Assembly (NCBI GenBank): GCA_910587175.1
Contig: CAJULH010000017.1
Coordinates: forward strand, 1-36,817
Length of the DNA: 36,817 nucleotides
Reading direction: 5' to 3'
DNA from: Candidatus Gastranaerophilales bacterium
Lineage (GTDB): Bacteria; Cyanobacteriota; Vampirovibrionia; Gastranaerophilales; Gastranaerophilaceae
The position numbers were made by a program, and so were the translations under genes. How positions within the stretch are numbered: the first letter of the stretch is position 1; each line of letters starts with the position of its first letter. Positions 22,567 to 31,723 of the stretch are shown here, piece after piece. The notes under the pieces are model-generated. The model saw only the letters and a program-made list of their open reading frames with translations, ran no database searches and had not been told where the DNA came from.

Positions 22567-25023
22567 GTGAATTTTGATAAATTTTATGCTGACATTAAAA
22601 AAGCTATAGATGTTGAAATTAAACACCAGTATATTGATTTCATAGGAAAGACAACTTGTTTTTCCGATTTTGTTTTGCAATCTTTAAAAGATTTTGGCAA
22701 AAAATTAAGCAAAACCGATAAGGTGCGTCTAGAGCCGATAAACACCTGTTTTTACCAGTACCGGTTTGATTCCCTTTCAGGCAGAATGACATCTGTTAAG
22801 CTGCTCGAAAAAGAACTTGATTACTTTAAAAATGCACAAAATAAAGCTCTTGAAGCAGCAAAGATAAAACTTGAAGAAAGACGTGCCAAAAAAGCAGAAG
22901 AGGAAGCTGCAAAAATTCCTGAAAGAAGACCATATTCGGATGATATTAACGAAATTGACGTTGCTTTTGTAAAAGGGGTAGGTCCAAAGCTTGCAGCCAT
23001 TTTTAACAAACTTTCAATTTATACCGTCAAAGATTTACTTGAATATTACCCGAAAAGATATGTGGATTATGAAGGCAGAACGAAGATAAAAAATCTGGAA
23101 GCCGGCATGTCTGTATGTATTTTCGGCACAATTAAAAAGGTAAATATCAGAAGCACAAAAAATAAGCTCACTGTAATAAGCCTCACAATTTCAGATGGCA
23201 GCGGAAATATTGTAATTTCAATGTTTTACAAGGTTCCAAACAGAAGAATGCTTGAACACTATAAAGCCCAATATCCTGAAAATGCAGGCATTATAGCCTA
23301 CGGCACAGTTAAGATTGATAAATTTTCAGGTCTTTTAACATTGGATAAACCGCAAATGCAGATAATAACATCAGATTTTACGGAAGAAGACGAAAATGCA
23401 TTGTATGACGGTAAAATTACTCCGATTTATCCGTTGTGTGAAAATTTGAATCCGAAAACCCTGACCAGGGCAATGTTTAATGCCATAGAAAAATTTGCAG
23501 GCTCCGTGCCGGACGTATTTCCTGATTTTTTAAAAGAGGAAAATAATTTAATATCAAAAAAAGATGCCATACGCCGGATTCATTTTCCAAAAAATCAGAA
23601 AGAGCTGGAAGATGCAAGATTCAGGCTTGTTTTTGAAGAACTTTTTATATTACAAATGAATCTTGCACTTATAAGGGAAGCGAACAAAAGGCTCGACAGC
23701 GTTACGCTTGAAACCAAAAAGGGCGGGTTAGTAGAAAGGTTTATAAACTCCCTTCCTTTTGAGCTTACAAATGCGCAAAAGGCTGCAGTGGAAGAAATCA
23801 GAAGGGATTTAAACGGCAAACAACCTATGCAAAGACTCCTCCAGGGGGACGTCGGCAGCGGAAAAACAGTTGTAGCGTGTATTATGCTGCTTTGTGCAGT
23901 AGAAAACGGATATCAGGGGGCAATAATGGCGCCGACTGAAATCCTCGCAACCCAGCATTACAAAAATTTTGTCCAATGGCTTACCCCGCTGAATCTCTCC
24001 ATAGGCTTATTTTTAGGAAAAAATACAAGCCGTCTGCGCCGCGAAATGACAACGTCGCTTAAAAACGGTCAGACGCACATTGCAGTAGGCACCCATGCTC
24101 TTATTCAGGATGGGGTTGAATTTAACAATCTTGGGGCAGTTGTTGTGGATGAACAACACAGATTTGGCGTAAAACAAAGGTCAAAACTTCTAACAAAAGG
24201 CAAAACCCCGCAGATGCTAACCATGACAGCAACCCCTATTCCAAGAACCCTGGCGCTTACAGTCCATGGAGATTTAGATGTCACCACAATAGATGAACTG
24301 CCAAAGGGCAGACTCCCTGTTAAAACAACCCTTGTGGGTGCCTCAGGAAGAAAAGAGGCTTATTCCCTTATAAGAGAGCAGGTTTTATATGGACATCAGG
24401 CTTATATTGTATATCCCCTGATTGATGAAAGCGAAGCAATAAGCGCCAAAAATGCTACACAGGAGGCTATAAGGCTTCAAAATGAAGTCTTTCAAAGTTT
24501 TAAAATCGGGCTTTTGCACGGGAAGATGCCTAACGATGAAAAAGAAAAGGTTATGAACGATTTCAAGCTTGGCAAATTTGATATTTTGGTCTCTACAACA
24601 GTTGTGGAAGTCGGGGTGGATGTACCCAATGCCACGGTTATTATGATAGAAAATGCCGAACGTTTTGGCTTGAGCCAGCTTCACCAGCTAAGAGGACGTG
24701 TGGGGCGTTCTGATAAACAATCATACTGCATTCTTGTGGCTCAAACCGCATCCGCACAAACAAAAGATAAACTTTCCGTTTTAACCCAGACAAATAATGG
24801 CTTTATCGTTGCACAAAAAGACCTGGAAATCAGAGGACCCGGAGAATTTATGGGTACAAGGCAAAGCGGCATGCCTGATTTTGGACTTGCAGATTTGGTT
24901 TCTGATGTAAAAATACTTGAACTTGCGCGGGAAAAAGCATTTGAGTTTGTAAAAAACCATGATATAGAAGATTTCCCGCTTTTAAGGGATGAAGTTTATA
25001 AAATGAATATGTTCAGAGGATAA
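22567..25023 (+). CDS. recG: ATP-dependent DNA helicase RecG with N-terminal extension
   Basis: RecG drives reversal of stalled forks and branch migration. The frame starts at GTG 22567 with no clear ribosome-binding site; the 818 residues exceed the ~690 usual in Escherichia coli. About 130 extra residues at the N-terminus, with an Ala/Glu/Lys-rich helix (90-118), precede the wedge domain (VAFVKGVGPKLAAIFNKL). Helicase motifs include Walker A GDVGSGKT (427-434), DEQH at 528, TATPIPRTLALT, and QLRGRVGRSDKQSYC. N-terminally extended RecG is typical of Cyanobacteria and plastids. It follows the cyclase by 36 bp. Confidence 0.95.
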   Translation: MNFDKFYADIKKAIDVEIKHQYIDFIGKTTCFSDFVLQSLKDFGKKLSKTDKVRLEPINTCFYQYRFDSLSGRMTSVKLLEKELDYFKNAQNKALEAAKIKLEERRAKKAEEEAAKIPERRPYSDDINEIDVAFVKGVGPKLAAIFNKLSIYTVKDLLEYYPKRYVDYEGRTKIKNLEAGMSVCIFGTIKKVNIRSTKNKLTVISLTISDGSGNIVISMFYKVPNRRMLEHYKAQYPENAGIIAYGTVKIDKFSGLLTLDKPQMQIITSDFTEEDENALYDGKITPIYPLCENLNPKTLTRAMFNAIEKFAGSVPDVFPDFLKEENNLISKKDAIRRIHFPKNQKELEDARFRLVFEELFILQMNLALIREANKRLDSVTLETKKGGLVERFINSLPFELTNAQKAAVEEIRRDLNGKQPMQRLLQGDVGSGKTVVACIMLLCAVENGYQGAIMAPTEILATQHYKNFVQWLTPLNLSIGLFLGKNTSRLRREMTTSLKNGQTHIAVGTHALIQDGVEFNNLGAVVVDEQHRFGVKQRSKLLTKGKTPQMLTMTATPIPRTLALTVHGDLDVTTIDELPKGRLPVKTTLVGASGRKEAYSLIREQVLYGHQAYIVYPLIDESEAISAKNATQEAIRLQNEVFQSFKIGLLHGKMPNDEKEKVMNDFKLGKFDILVSTTVVEVGVDVPNATVIMIENAERFGLSQLHQLRGRVGRSDKQSYCILVAQTASAQTKDKLSVLTQTNNGFIVAQKDLEIRGPGEFMGTRQSGMPDFGLADLVSDVKILELAREKAFEFVKNHDIEDFPLLRDEVYKMNMFRG

Positions 25024-25085
25024 AATACTCATTGTTTTTGAAGCTCAACATATGGTATTTGCACAACGCTTGATAGCAATATTAT

Positions 25086-26684
25086 CTACAGCTCAATTAC
25101 AAGCGTAATTTCTGCAGTCTTTGTGCCAAAACCGCTCTGCGGGGGCTTCATGTATGACAATGTTTCCCTAACGCTCTTTTTAATGATGTCATCAATCTGC
25201 GTAGAACCTGAAGTTTGGGCAATCTTTAATGTTTGAATATCGCCATTGTGACCAAATTTTATATCAACCTTGATAAGACTGTTTTTTGCAGTATCGTTTG
25301 ACAGCAATAAATCATTTTGCAAATTAAGCTTAATATTTTTACCTACAAGCTGCAGGAATTTTTTATAATTTGTTTTATCTGCAAGATTTTCCGGCACTTC
25401 CCAAGAAACTTTATTTATTGTCGCTATTATAGGTTCGCCATTTGCCTCGGATGCAAGAGCATAATCATTGTCTTTATTATAATATCCGCTTGTTGAATTA
25501 TAAAAATCCTCAGGAAGGGCTTCTGTCGTATTTCCATGGTCTCCCGCGCCTTCTTCAAAAGATTCAAGAGAATTTGTTGTTTCATCATAATATTCTGTAT
25601 CAGCACTTGAAATGGATTCAGGAGTACTTGCTGAATGCCTTGTAAAGGCAAAGCAAAGAAGACCAACGAAAATAAGTCCCCAAACCGCCATTGTTATAAG
25701 CTTTTTCTTTTTATTCCTTATTGGCACTAAAACATCGGTGCTGCTGCCTTCAAAATCAGGCTTATCTCTGAATATATAGTCAATCGTGCTTCTTTTGAGC
25801 CTTTGGGCAGCCCTCTGTGCTGCGCTTTGCGGAACCGGCTGTTTACTTTCGGCAGGGGGGTTTTCTTTTGCAAGACTTGCTTTATCCAACATGCCCGTAA
25901 CAGAGCTTTTTCTTGTCATGGCAGAAACAGAAGCATTCTTCATGTCTATCATATGCTGTTTTTTGTGAATTAAAAATTTATTGTAATACCTCTCAAGTGT
26001 CCTCGGATAATTTTTTGCACTCTTTGCAGCGTTATCAAACTCTATAACATCAACGAGCTTTCTTGTGCATGTTTCACAGGTCAAAAGATGCTGAATGAGT
26101 ATTTTTTTATAGCTTACAGAAAGTTCATCTTCTATAAACCTCAAAAACATAGACATGCACTCAAGATGCTTCCCTACGACTGACGGTATCGGCGCGGGGG
26201 TTTTTATAATCTTTTTTAATTCCTCAGGACTTCTGAGTTTTTCTTCAGGAGGATAGTAAAACTTGCCATCCTTTTTTGATGTCATAACATCAGCAGGGCT
26301 CAAATATCCAATTATCTTTGTTTCTTTTAGCATTGTGCCTATTTGAACAACAAGATAATAGTGGGGCATGATATCAAAATCAATGTGAATTCTTGGAATT
26401 TTAACATTCTTTTCCCTGAAAACCGTTATCACATCTATTCTGTAGTTATTATAATAAATATCAGTTATTTTGAATTCTTCAAGAAGTTTTGGAACTTTAT
26501 GCAGGCTGCGCGCGACATTTACCTTAATTTTGCTTGCAAGAAACCAATTTACGGCACTTGTAATCCCAAGGATATCAATCATCCCTCTTTTTCTAACCAT
26601 AGGATGTGACATCTTTGAAGCCACCATTTTTGCATATTCATTCTGGTCTTCGGTAATTCTTAACAGTGCGCCTGAATAGGTCAT
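25086..26684 (-). CDS. DUF1822-like / zinc-finger-like / TM / TonB-like C-terminal protein
   Basis: A 532-residue multidomain protein. Residues 10-135 look like the cyanobacterial DUF1822 family (YAKMVASKMSHP, ITSAVNWFLASKIKV, ending IIGYLSPADV). Residues 173-206 carry a possible zinc site: H173 and C176, then H199-x3-C203-x2-C206 as in anti-sigma zinc fingers. A basic linker leads to one TM helix at 329-348, followed by a Ser/Glu/Tyr-rich acidic spacer (350-415). The C-terminal ~110 residues resemble a TonB/energy-transducer domain (IKVDIKFGHNGDIQTLKIAQ and VRETLSYMKPP). Expected topology is cytoplasmic N-terminus and periplasmic C-terminus. No exbBD genes are near. Function unknown; the domain calls are by eye. 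Confidence 0.8.
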   Translation of the reverse strand: MTYSGALLRITEDQNEYAKMVASKMSHPMVRKRGMIDILGITSAVNWFLASKIKVNVARSLHKVPKLLEEFKITDIYYNNYRIDVITVFREKNVKIPRIHIDFDIMPHYYLVVQIGTMLKETKIIGYLSPADVMTSKKDGKFYYPPEEKLRSPEELKKIIKTPAPIPSVVGKHLECMSMFLRFIEDELSVSYKKILIQHLLTCETCTRKLVDVIEFDNAAKSAKNYPRTLERYYNKFLIHKKQHMIDMKNASVSAMTRKSSVTGMLDKASLAKENPPAESKQPVPQSAAQRAAQRLKRSTIDYIFRDKPDFEGSSTDVLVPIRNKKKKLITMAVWGLIFVGLLCFAFTRHSASTPESISSADTEYYDETTNSLESFEEGAGDHGNTTEALPEDFYNSTSGYYNKDNDYALASEANGEPIIATINKVSWEVPENLADKTNYKKFLQLVGKNIKLNLQNDLLLSNDTAKNSLIKVDIKFGHNGDIQTLKIAQTSGSTQIDDIIKKSVRETLSYMKPPQSGFGTKTAEITLVIEL

Positions 26685-26711
26685 TTTATCTTATTCTCTC
26701 CCAATAATAAA

Positions 26712-26729
26712 ATGACACATAAATGTCAT
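26712..26729. promoter_or_regulatory. Inverted repeat between the TonB-like gene and glyS
   Basis: ATGACA (26712-26717) and TGTCAT (26724-26729) form a 6-bp inverted repeat with a 6-bp gap in the divergent region. It is a candidate operator. A related half-site occurs before the XRE regulator gene near 36437. Confidence 0.35.
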
Positions 26730-26800
26730 AATTTCAAATACGTTAAAAATTTGTATCATATGAAATAAAACTTAATATTTTAAATTTTCTTATTTTGTAA

Positions 26801-26806
26801 TAGAAT
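26801..26806 (+). promoter_or_regulatory. -10 box of glyS
   Basis: TAGAAT ends 6 nt before the glyS ATG. The -35 region is only AT-rich. It fits the leaderless pattern seen at other first genes here. Confidence 0.4.
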
Positions 26807-26812
26807 TAGGTT

Positions 26813-28897
26813 ATGAAAAATTTTTTATTGGAAGTATTAGTGCAGGAGATGCCGTACAAGTTTGTTGAAAGCGGACTTGGACAGCTGAAAAGCGCATTTG
26901 AAAAACTATTTTTGGAAAACGGATTAAAATACAAAGAAATAAAAGGATATGCCACGCCAAGAAGGCTTGCGGTTTTGGTCGAAAACCTTGACAGTCAACA
27001 GGAAGACACTGTAAAAGACATCAAAGGACCTATTTTAAAGGTTGCTTTGGATGAAAACGGCAAATATACAATGGCAGCCCTGGGTTTTGCAAAGAAAAAT
27101 GACGTTAAAGAAAGTGAACTATATCAAAAAGATGGTTACATCTTTGCAAAAGTTCAAAAAAAAGGCAGACTGACTAAAAATATCCTTGAAGAAAATATAG
27201 AAAATATAATCTTAAAACTTCAGGGCTCACATTTTATGCGCTGGAGCAATTTTGAAGAAAAATTTACAAGACCGATTGAAAATATAGTTGCAATTTTAGA
27301 TGATGAAACCCTTGATTTTAAGGTAATAGATAAAAAAGCAACGAACAAAACAAGGGGACACAGATTTGCACAGAATAAAGAGGTTGAGATTAAAAACCCT
27401 CTAAATTACCTTGAAGATTTAAAGAGTGTAAATGTTTATGCAGACATTCAAGAGAGAAAAGATTTAATAGTAAAATCTGCATCAGACCTTGCGCAAAGCC
27501 ATGGACTTTGCATAAATTTTAAAAATCTTGACGACCTTTTAGACGAGGTAACTTTTATCACCGAGTATCCGGTTCCCGTTATGTGTGAATTTAATGAAAG
27601 ATATCTTGAAATTCCTGATATCGTAAGCACAACAGTTATGTCAAAACATCAAAGATATTTTCCGTTGTACGACATAAAGACAGGAAAACTTTCAAATAAA
27701 TTTATTACAATGGCAAACTTTGTAGGCAAAGACAAAGAATCCTTTGATAATATAAAATCCGGAAATCAAAGAGTTGTAAGCGCAAGACTTGAAGATGGTA
27801 TATTTTTCTACAATGAGGATGTGAGAAATTCGCTTGAATCTAAAATTGAACATCTCAAGGGTATGACTTTCCAGAGAGACTTTGGAACACTTTTTGATAA
27901 AACCCAAAGAATAGAAAAAATTTCAGAATATCTGTGCAAAGATTTAAAATTTGACGACACTCTGACAAAAGATACCCTTAGAGCTGCAAAATTATGCAAG
28001 GCAGATTTAAGTACAAAACTTGTTTTTGAATTCACGGAGCTCCAGGGGTTTATTGGCGAAAATTATGCATTAAAATCCGGCGAAAAGGAAAATGTAGCAT
28101 CAGCTATAAAAGAACATTATTTCCCGTTGAATGCTAATTCAGAACTTCCACAGTCAAAAGAAGGCATGGTAGTTTCAATATCAGATAAAATTGATACAAT
28201 CTCCGCAGTATTCCTTTCTACCCAGAAAGACAAAAAGAAAAAACGCCCCACGGGCTCAAATGACCCTCTTGGCGTGCGTCGTGCTGCGATAGGAATTTTA
28301 AGAATTATTATTGAATCAGGCTTTAGGGTTGATATTGAAAAACTTATAGATTTTTCCGTAAGACAAATTGCACAGGAATTCAATCTTGAAGTTGAACTCA
28401 CCCTGAAATCAGAGCTTATGGATTTTATCACGGACAGGCTTTTTGTAATGCTTGAAGAAAACTTTGATTCCGAAATTTTAGAATCTTTAAGAAAAACTTC
28501 ACCTCTGTCAGACCTGAAACTTTTCAACCAGAAATGTGAAGATTTAAAGAAAGAAAAGGATTCCAAAGAATTCAGAGAATTTATAGAACAGGCAAAGAGA
28601 ATCTCAAGAATAACAGAAGGTATTGATAAAAAACTTCTGGACAGAAGCCTCACAGAAAGCATTTTAAAAACAGACGAGGAAAAAAACCTTCTAAGAGGTT
28701 CTTTTGAAATTAAAACATATGATTTAAAATCAGTTAAGGATTTATATAAGCTCACACCATTAATTAACAGTTTCTTTGAAGCAGTACTTGTTAACGATGA
28801 AAACATTGAAGATAAAAATAACAGGCTGGCGCTCCTTTTAAAACTCAGAAGCAGTTTTGATACTTTTGCAGACTTTACAAAGTTTAAAAAGGTATAA
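26813..28897 (+). CDS. glyS: Glycine-tRNA ligase beta subunit
   Basis: The beta chain of the bacterial alpha2-beta2 glycyl-tRNA synthetase, which holds the tRNA-binding part. Its 694 residues are of normal length. Family blocks are FLLEVLVQEMPYKFVESGL at the start, YATPRRLAVLVENL (about 46-59), SKHQRYFPL, and GSNDPLGVRRAAIGILRI (about 482-499) of the HD-like core. The C-terminus holds the anticodon-binding-like helices. glyQ is not adjacent. The stop codon lies inside a TATAAT that may drive the next gene. Confidence 0.96.
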   Translation: MKNFLLEVLVQEMPYKFVESGLGQLKSAFEKLFLENGLKYKEIKGYATPRRLAVLVENLDSQQEDTVKDIKGPILKVALDENGKYTMAALGFAKKNDVKESELYQKDGYIFAKVQKKGRLTKNILEENIENIILKLQGSHFMRWSNFEEKFTRPIENIVAILDDETLDFKVIDKKATNKTRGHRFAQNKEVEIKNPLNYLEDLKSVNVYADIQERKDLIVKSASDLAQSHGLCINFKNLDDLLDEVTFITEYPVPVMCEFNERYLEIPDIVSTTVMSKHQRYFPLYDIKTGKLSNKFITMANFVGKDKESFDNIKSGNQRVVSARLEDGIFFYNEDVRNSLESKIEHLKGMTFQRDFGTLFDKTQRIEKISEYLCKDLKFDDTLTKDTLRAAKLCKADLSTKLVFEFTELQGFIGENYALKSGEKENVASAIKEHYFPLNANSELPQSKEGMVVSISDKIDTISAVFLSTQKDKKKKRPTGSNDPLGVRRAAIGILRIIIESGFRVDIEKLIDFSVRQIAQEFNLEVELTLKSELMDFITDRLFVMLEENFDSEILESLRKTSPLSDLKLFNQKCEDLKKEKDSKEFREFIEQAKRISRITEGIDKKLLDRSLTESILKTDEEKNLLRGSFEIKTYDLKSVKDLYKLTPLINSFFEAVLVNDENIEDKNNRLALLLKLRSSFDTFADFTKFKKV

Positions 28898-28898
28898 T
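28893..28898 (+). promoter_or_regulatory. TATAAT spanning the glyS stop codon
   Basis: A consensus -10 whose TAA is the glyS stop. It lies 20 nt before the glycosyltransferase start. There is no good -35 box, so it is a possible internal promoter only. Confidence 0.3.
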
Positions 28899-28918
28899 AA
28901 GGCAGCCCGGGATAGATT

Positions 28919-30055
28919 ATGAGAATCCTTCTTATCACTGATTTATACCCGCTTTTTGAAGAAGAAAAAGGTATTCCTCTGACAATAAGAGATTTTGCCC
29001 TGGGGTTTTTAGAGCGCGGGCATATGGTGGAAGTTTTCCGCCCGAATTTAATCCCGAATGTTTTAATCAGAAAGCGAAAGCTCTATAAAAACGGATGCTT
29101 TGAAAACAAAGGAATCAGGATTTTTAATAAAAATTTTCTCACACCTTTTCAAAAAAACAGTGTCCTTAGGGCGTATAAAAAATATTTTCAGGGTGAAAAT
29201 TTTGATGCAATAATAGCCCATATGCCGTCAGGAATAATGTGTGCGGATATTATCTCAAAAGAACATAATATTCCTATGCTTGCAGCAGTGCATTCAAGCG
29301 ACATTACGGTTATGAAAAGTTTTAAATATTTAATGTTCAAAAAAAGAATGTTTGAAGCCTATAAAAATGCTGTTTGCATCCTTCCAAGATCTTTTTGGCT
29401 GAAGGAAAAAATAAAAAAAATTATACCGGAATTAGAAAAACCAATTGAAATAATATATTCGGGCATACCGCTTGCTATTACAGAAGAAAATGAAAAACTT
29501 GAGAGAAATTTTAATTCTAAAAAAGCTAAGATTCTAACAGTCTCAAGCCTGATAGAAAGAAAAAACATTAAAAACCTGATGTTAGCCTATAAAAAACTCA
29601 AGAAAAAATACCCGAAAGTTTCGCTTGAAATAATAGGAGAAGGACAGCTAAAGGAAAAATTAGAAATTTTAAACATAAAAAACAAACTTGATGTAAAATT
29701 TTCAGGACAACTGCCCCATAGCGATATTTTAAATAAAATGAAAGATACTGATATTTTTATTTTGCCATCAAAGAATGAAACTTTTGGAATGGTATATATG
29801 GAAGCTTTGAGTGCAGGCATGGCTGTTTGCTGCACCAAAAACTCAGGAATTGATGGCATTATTAAAGATAATGAAAACGGCTTTCTTTTAAAACCAAATA
29901 AAAGGGGCATATATGATGTTTTAACTAAAATTTTAAACCTGAAACCAAGGCAATTTACGGAAGTTTCCAAAAATGCAATTACAACGGCAAAAATGTTTTC
30001 GTACGAAAATTCTATAAAAAATTATTTGGAAAAAATTGAGCTTTTTAGGCTATAA
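28919..30055 (+). CDS. Glycosyltransferase family 4 protein
   Basis: A GT-B fold enzyme of 378 residues. The N-terminal acceptor half begins MRILLITDLYPLFEEEKGIP. The C-terminal donor half contains KILTVSSLIERKNIKNLM, IIGEGQLKEKLE and the EX7E motif with E287 and E295 (NETFGMVYMEALSAG). Such enzymes add sugars from nucleotide donors to lipid or polysaccharide acceptors at the membrane. Acceptor and sugar cannot be read from sequence. It sits between glyS and nusB without a functional link. Confidence 0.9.
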   Translation: MRILLITDLYPLFEEEKGIPLTIRDFALGFLERGHMVEVFRPNLIPNVLIRKRKLYKNGCFENKGIRIFNKNFLTPFQKNSVLRAYKKYFQGENFDAIIAHMPSGIMCADIISKEHNIPMLAAVHSSDITVMKSFKYLMFKKRMFEAYKNAVCILPRSFWLKEKIKKIIPELEKPIEIIYSGIPLAITEENEKLERNFNSKKAKILTVSSLIERKNIKNLMLAYKKLKKKYPKVSLEIIGEGQLKEKLEILNIKNKLDVKFSGQLPHSDILNKMKDTDIFILPSKNETFGMVYMEALSAGMAVCCTKNSGIDGIIKDNENGFLLKPNKRGIYDVLTKILNLKPRQFTEVSKNAITTAKMFSYENSIKNYLEKIELFRL

Positions 30056-30099
30056 TAACTTACATAATATAAAATCAGACTGATAAGGAATAATACAAT

Positions 30100-30753
30100 A
30101 TGCAAGCAAGACGTGCATCAAGAGAATTGGCGCTTATAATATTTTCCCAGATAGGAAAAGAAATTGATAAATATGCAAACAATGATTTTGAACAGGTGCT
30201 CTTAGGCTCTGTCAGAACATTAATAAGCAACTGTGAAGACGAAATTTCAATAGTTACATCAGAACTTTCAGGGGTGCGTGAATTTGTGGAAGACTTTGAA
30301 AACAACCACCCGGATAACCTTTCAAGACCGATTGATGCACACAATATCCCTGTCGAAATGCCTTTAACATCAAAAATGAGAGAAGATATTGATACAATTA
30401 TGAATGTGGCTGAAAAATCTCTATCCGCCCTTGAGATTGCAGAACTTGCCGTATTATCTGGACAAAGCGACGTTAAAAGATACATTAATAAAATTATTGT
30501 TGCATACAAAGAAAAGAAGGAAGACATCGATAATGTAATTAAAGAGCTTGCTTCAGGCTGGGATATAGAAAGACTCTTTAAGATTGATAAAGATATTTTA
30601 AGAATTGCAATTACAGAGCTTTTATTTGTAAAAGACGCACCCGTAAAGGTGGTAATTGACGAAGCACTTGAGCTTGCAAAAAAATATTCAACAGATGATT
30701 CACCATCCTTTATAAACGGCATCCTTGCAAAAGTGGTTGAAGTTTATGTTTAA
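30100..30753 (+). CDS. nusB: Transcription antitermination factor NusB (long form)
   Basis: NusB binds boxA RNA with S10 during rRNA transcription. The start MQARRASRELALIIFSQIG and the C-terminal core (IERLFKIDKDILRIAITELLF, VVIDEALELAKKYSTDDSPSFINGILAKV) are clear. At 217 residues it is longer than the ~140 of most bacteria because of a charged insert at about 60-110; cyanobacterial NusB is similarly long. AAGGA lies 10 nt before the ATG. ftsY begins inside its last codons, so the two are co-translated. Confidence 0.93.
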   Translation: MQARRASRELALIIFSQIGKEIDKYANNDFEQVLLGSVRTLISNCEDEISIVTSELSGVREFVEDFENNHPDNLSRPIDAHNIPVEMPLTSKMREDIDTIMNVAEKSLSALEIAELAVLSGQSDVKRYINKIIVAYKEKKEDIDNVIKELASGWDIERLFKIDKDILRIAITELLFVKDAPVKVVIDEALELAKKYSTDDSPSFINGILAKVVEVYV

Positions 30754-31723
30754 TTTCTTTAAAAAGAAGGATGAAAATTCGGTCTCAGGCAATATTAAAG
30801 AAAATACCCATGATAATAGCGTGAGCAAAAACAGTTTTGATACCCTGAAGGATGCTCTTTCAAAAACATCTTCCGCCCTTGTTAAAAGCGTTTTGGATAT
30901 TGCTGGTACAAACAATGAAATTATAGATGAATTTGAACTCGAAGATATTGAATCTATGCTTATTAAGGCAGATTTAGGGGTAGAGTTTGCCTTGGAAATC
31001 ATTAGTGCTATCAAAGAAAGAAAAGTTAAATCTTCGGAACTTAAAACCTTTCTAAAGGAAGAATTTTCAAGCATTCTGGCTTCAGCAGGTTCCAACAAAC
31101 TATTGTTTGATAAAGACAAATTAAACATTTATTTTATAACCGGGGTAAATGGCGCAGGAAAGACAACTCTAATTGGACGACTTGCCCGTAAATTTAAAAA
31201 CGAAGGCAAAAAAGTATTGCTCGCAGCAGGAGATACATTTAGAGCAGCTGCCGAAGAGCAGCTTGACATCTGGGCAAAAAGAGCAGAAGTTGATATCGTA
31301 AGAAAAGATAAGGCAGACAGTGCAAGTGTTGTATTTGAAGCCATACAAAAGGCAAAAAGCGAAGGATACAATGCGCTCATAATCGATACTGCAGGCAGAC
31401 TTCAAAATAAGTTTAATTTAATTGAAGAATTAAAAAAGATTAAAAATGTAATTTCAAAAAATGTACCCGGAAGTAATGTTGAAAGCATACTCGTTTTGGA
31501 TGCAAACCTTGGACAAAATGGTCTTATGCAGGCAAAAGTATTCAATGAAGCTGTGGACTTAACAGCCGTTGCACTCACAAAGCTGGATGGTTCAGCTAAA
31601 GGCGGAATTATTTTTGCCGTTGCGAAAGATTATAAGCTTCCGACAAAACTTATAGGCATTGGGGAAAAAATAGAAGATTTAAAAGATTTTAATGCAGATG
31701 AATTTATAGAAGCAATATTTTAA
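30746..31723 (+). CDS. ftsY: Signal recognition particle receptor FtsY
   Basis: The membrane-associated SRP receptor GTPase that delivers ribosomes making membrane proteins. I start at ATG 30746 (325 residues, MFNFFKKKDE), which overlaps nusB by 8 bp; the earlier in-frame ATG at 30725 is buried in nusB. A short Lys/Asn/Ser-rich lead replaces the long acidic A domain of Escherichia coli. The N domain is at about 30-120. The G domain has GVNGAGKTT (133-141), DTFRAAAEEQL, DTAGR (214-218) and TKLDGSAKGG (278-287). Its stop overlaps the stop of the convergent gene by 3 bp. Confidence 0.95.
   Translation: MFNFFKKKDENSVSGNIKENTHDNSVSKNSFDTLKDALSKTSSALVKSVLDIAGTNNEIIDEFELEDIESMLIKADLGVEFALEIISAIKERKVKSSELKTFLKEEFSSILASAGSNKLLFDKDKLNIYFITGVNGAGKTTLIGRLARKFKNEGKKVLLAAGDTFRAAAEEQLDIWAKRAEVDIVRKDKADSASVVFEAIQKAKSEGYNALIIDTAGRLQNKFNLIEELKKIKNVISKNVPGSNVESILVLDANLGQNGLMQAKVFNEAVDLTAVALTKLDGSAKGGIIFAVAKDYKLPTKLIGIGEKIEDLKDFNADEFIEAIF

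Noticed and set aside
28117..28938. Long open frame opposite glyS (273 codons)
   Set aside because: It is a mirror of AT-rich codon use; composition is serine/phenylalanine-rich and low-complexity, and glyS is beyond doubt.
30075..30722. Open frame opposite nusB (215 codons)
   Set aside because: Serine-rich shadow of nusB; no independent support.
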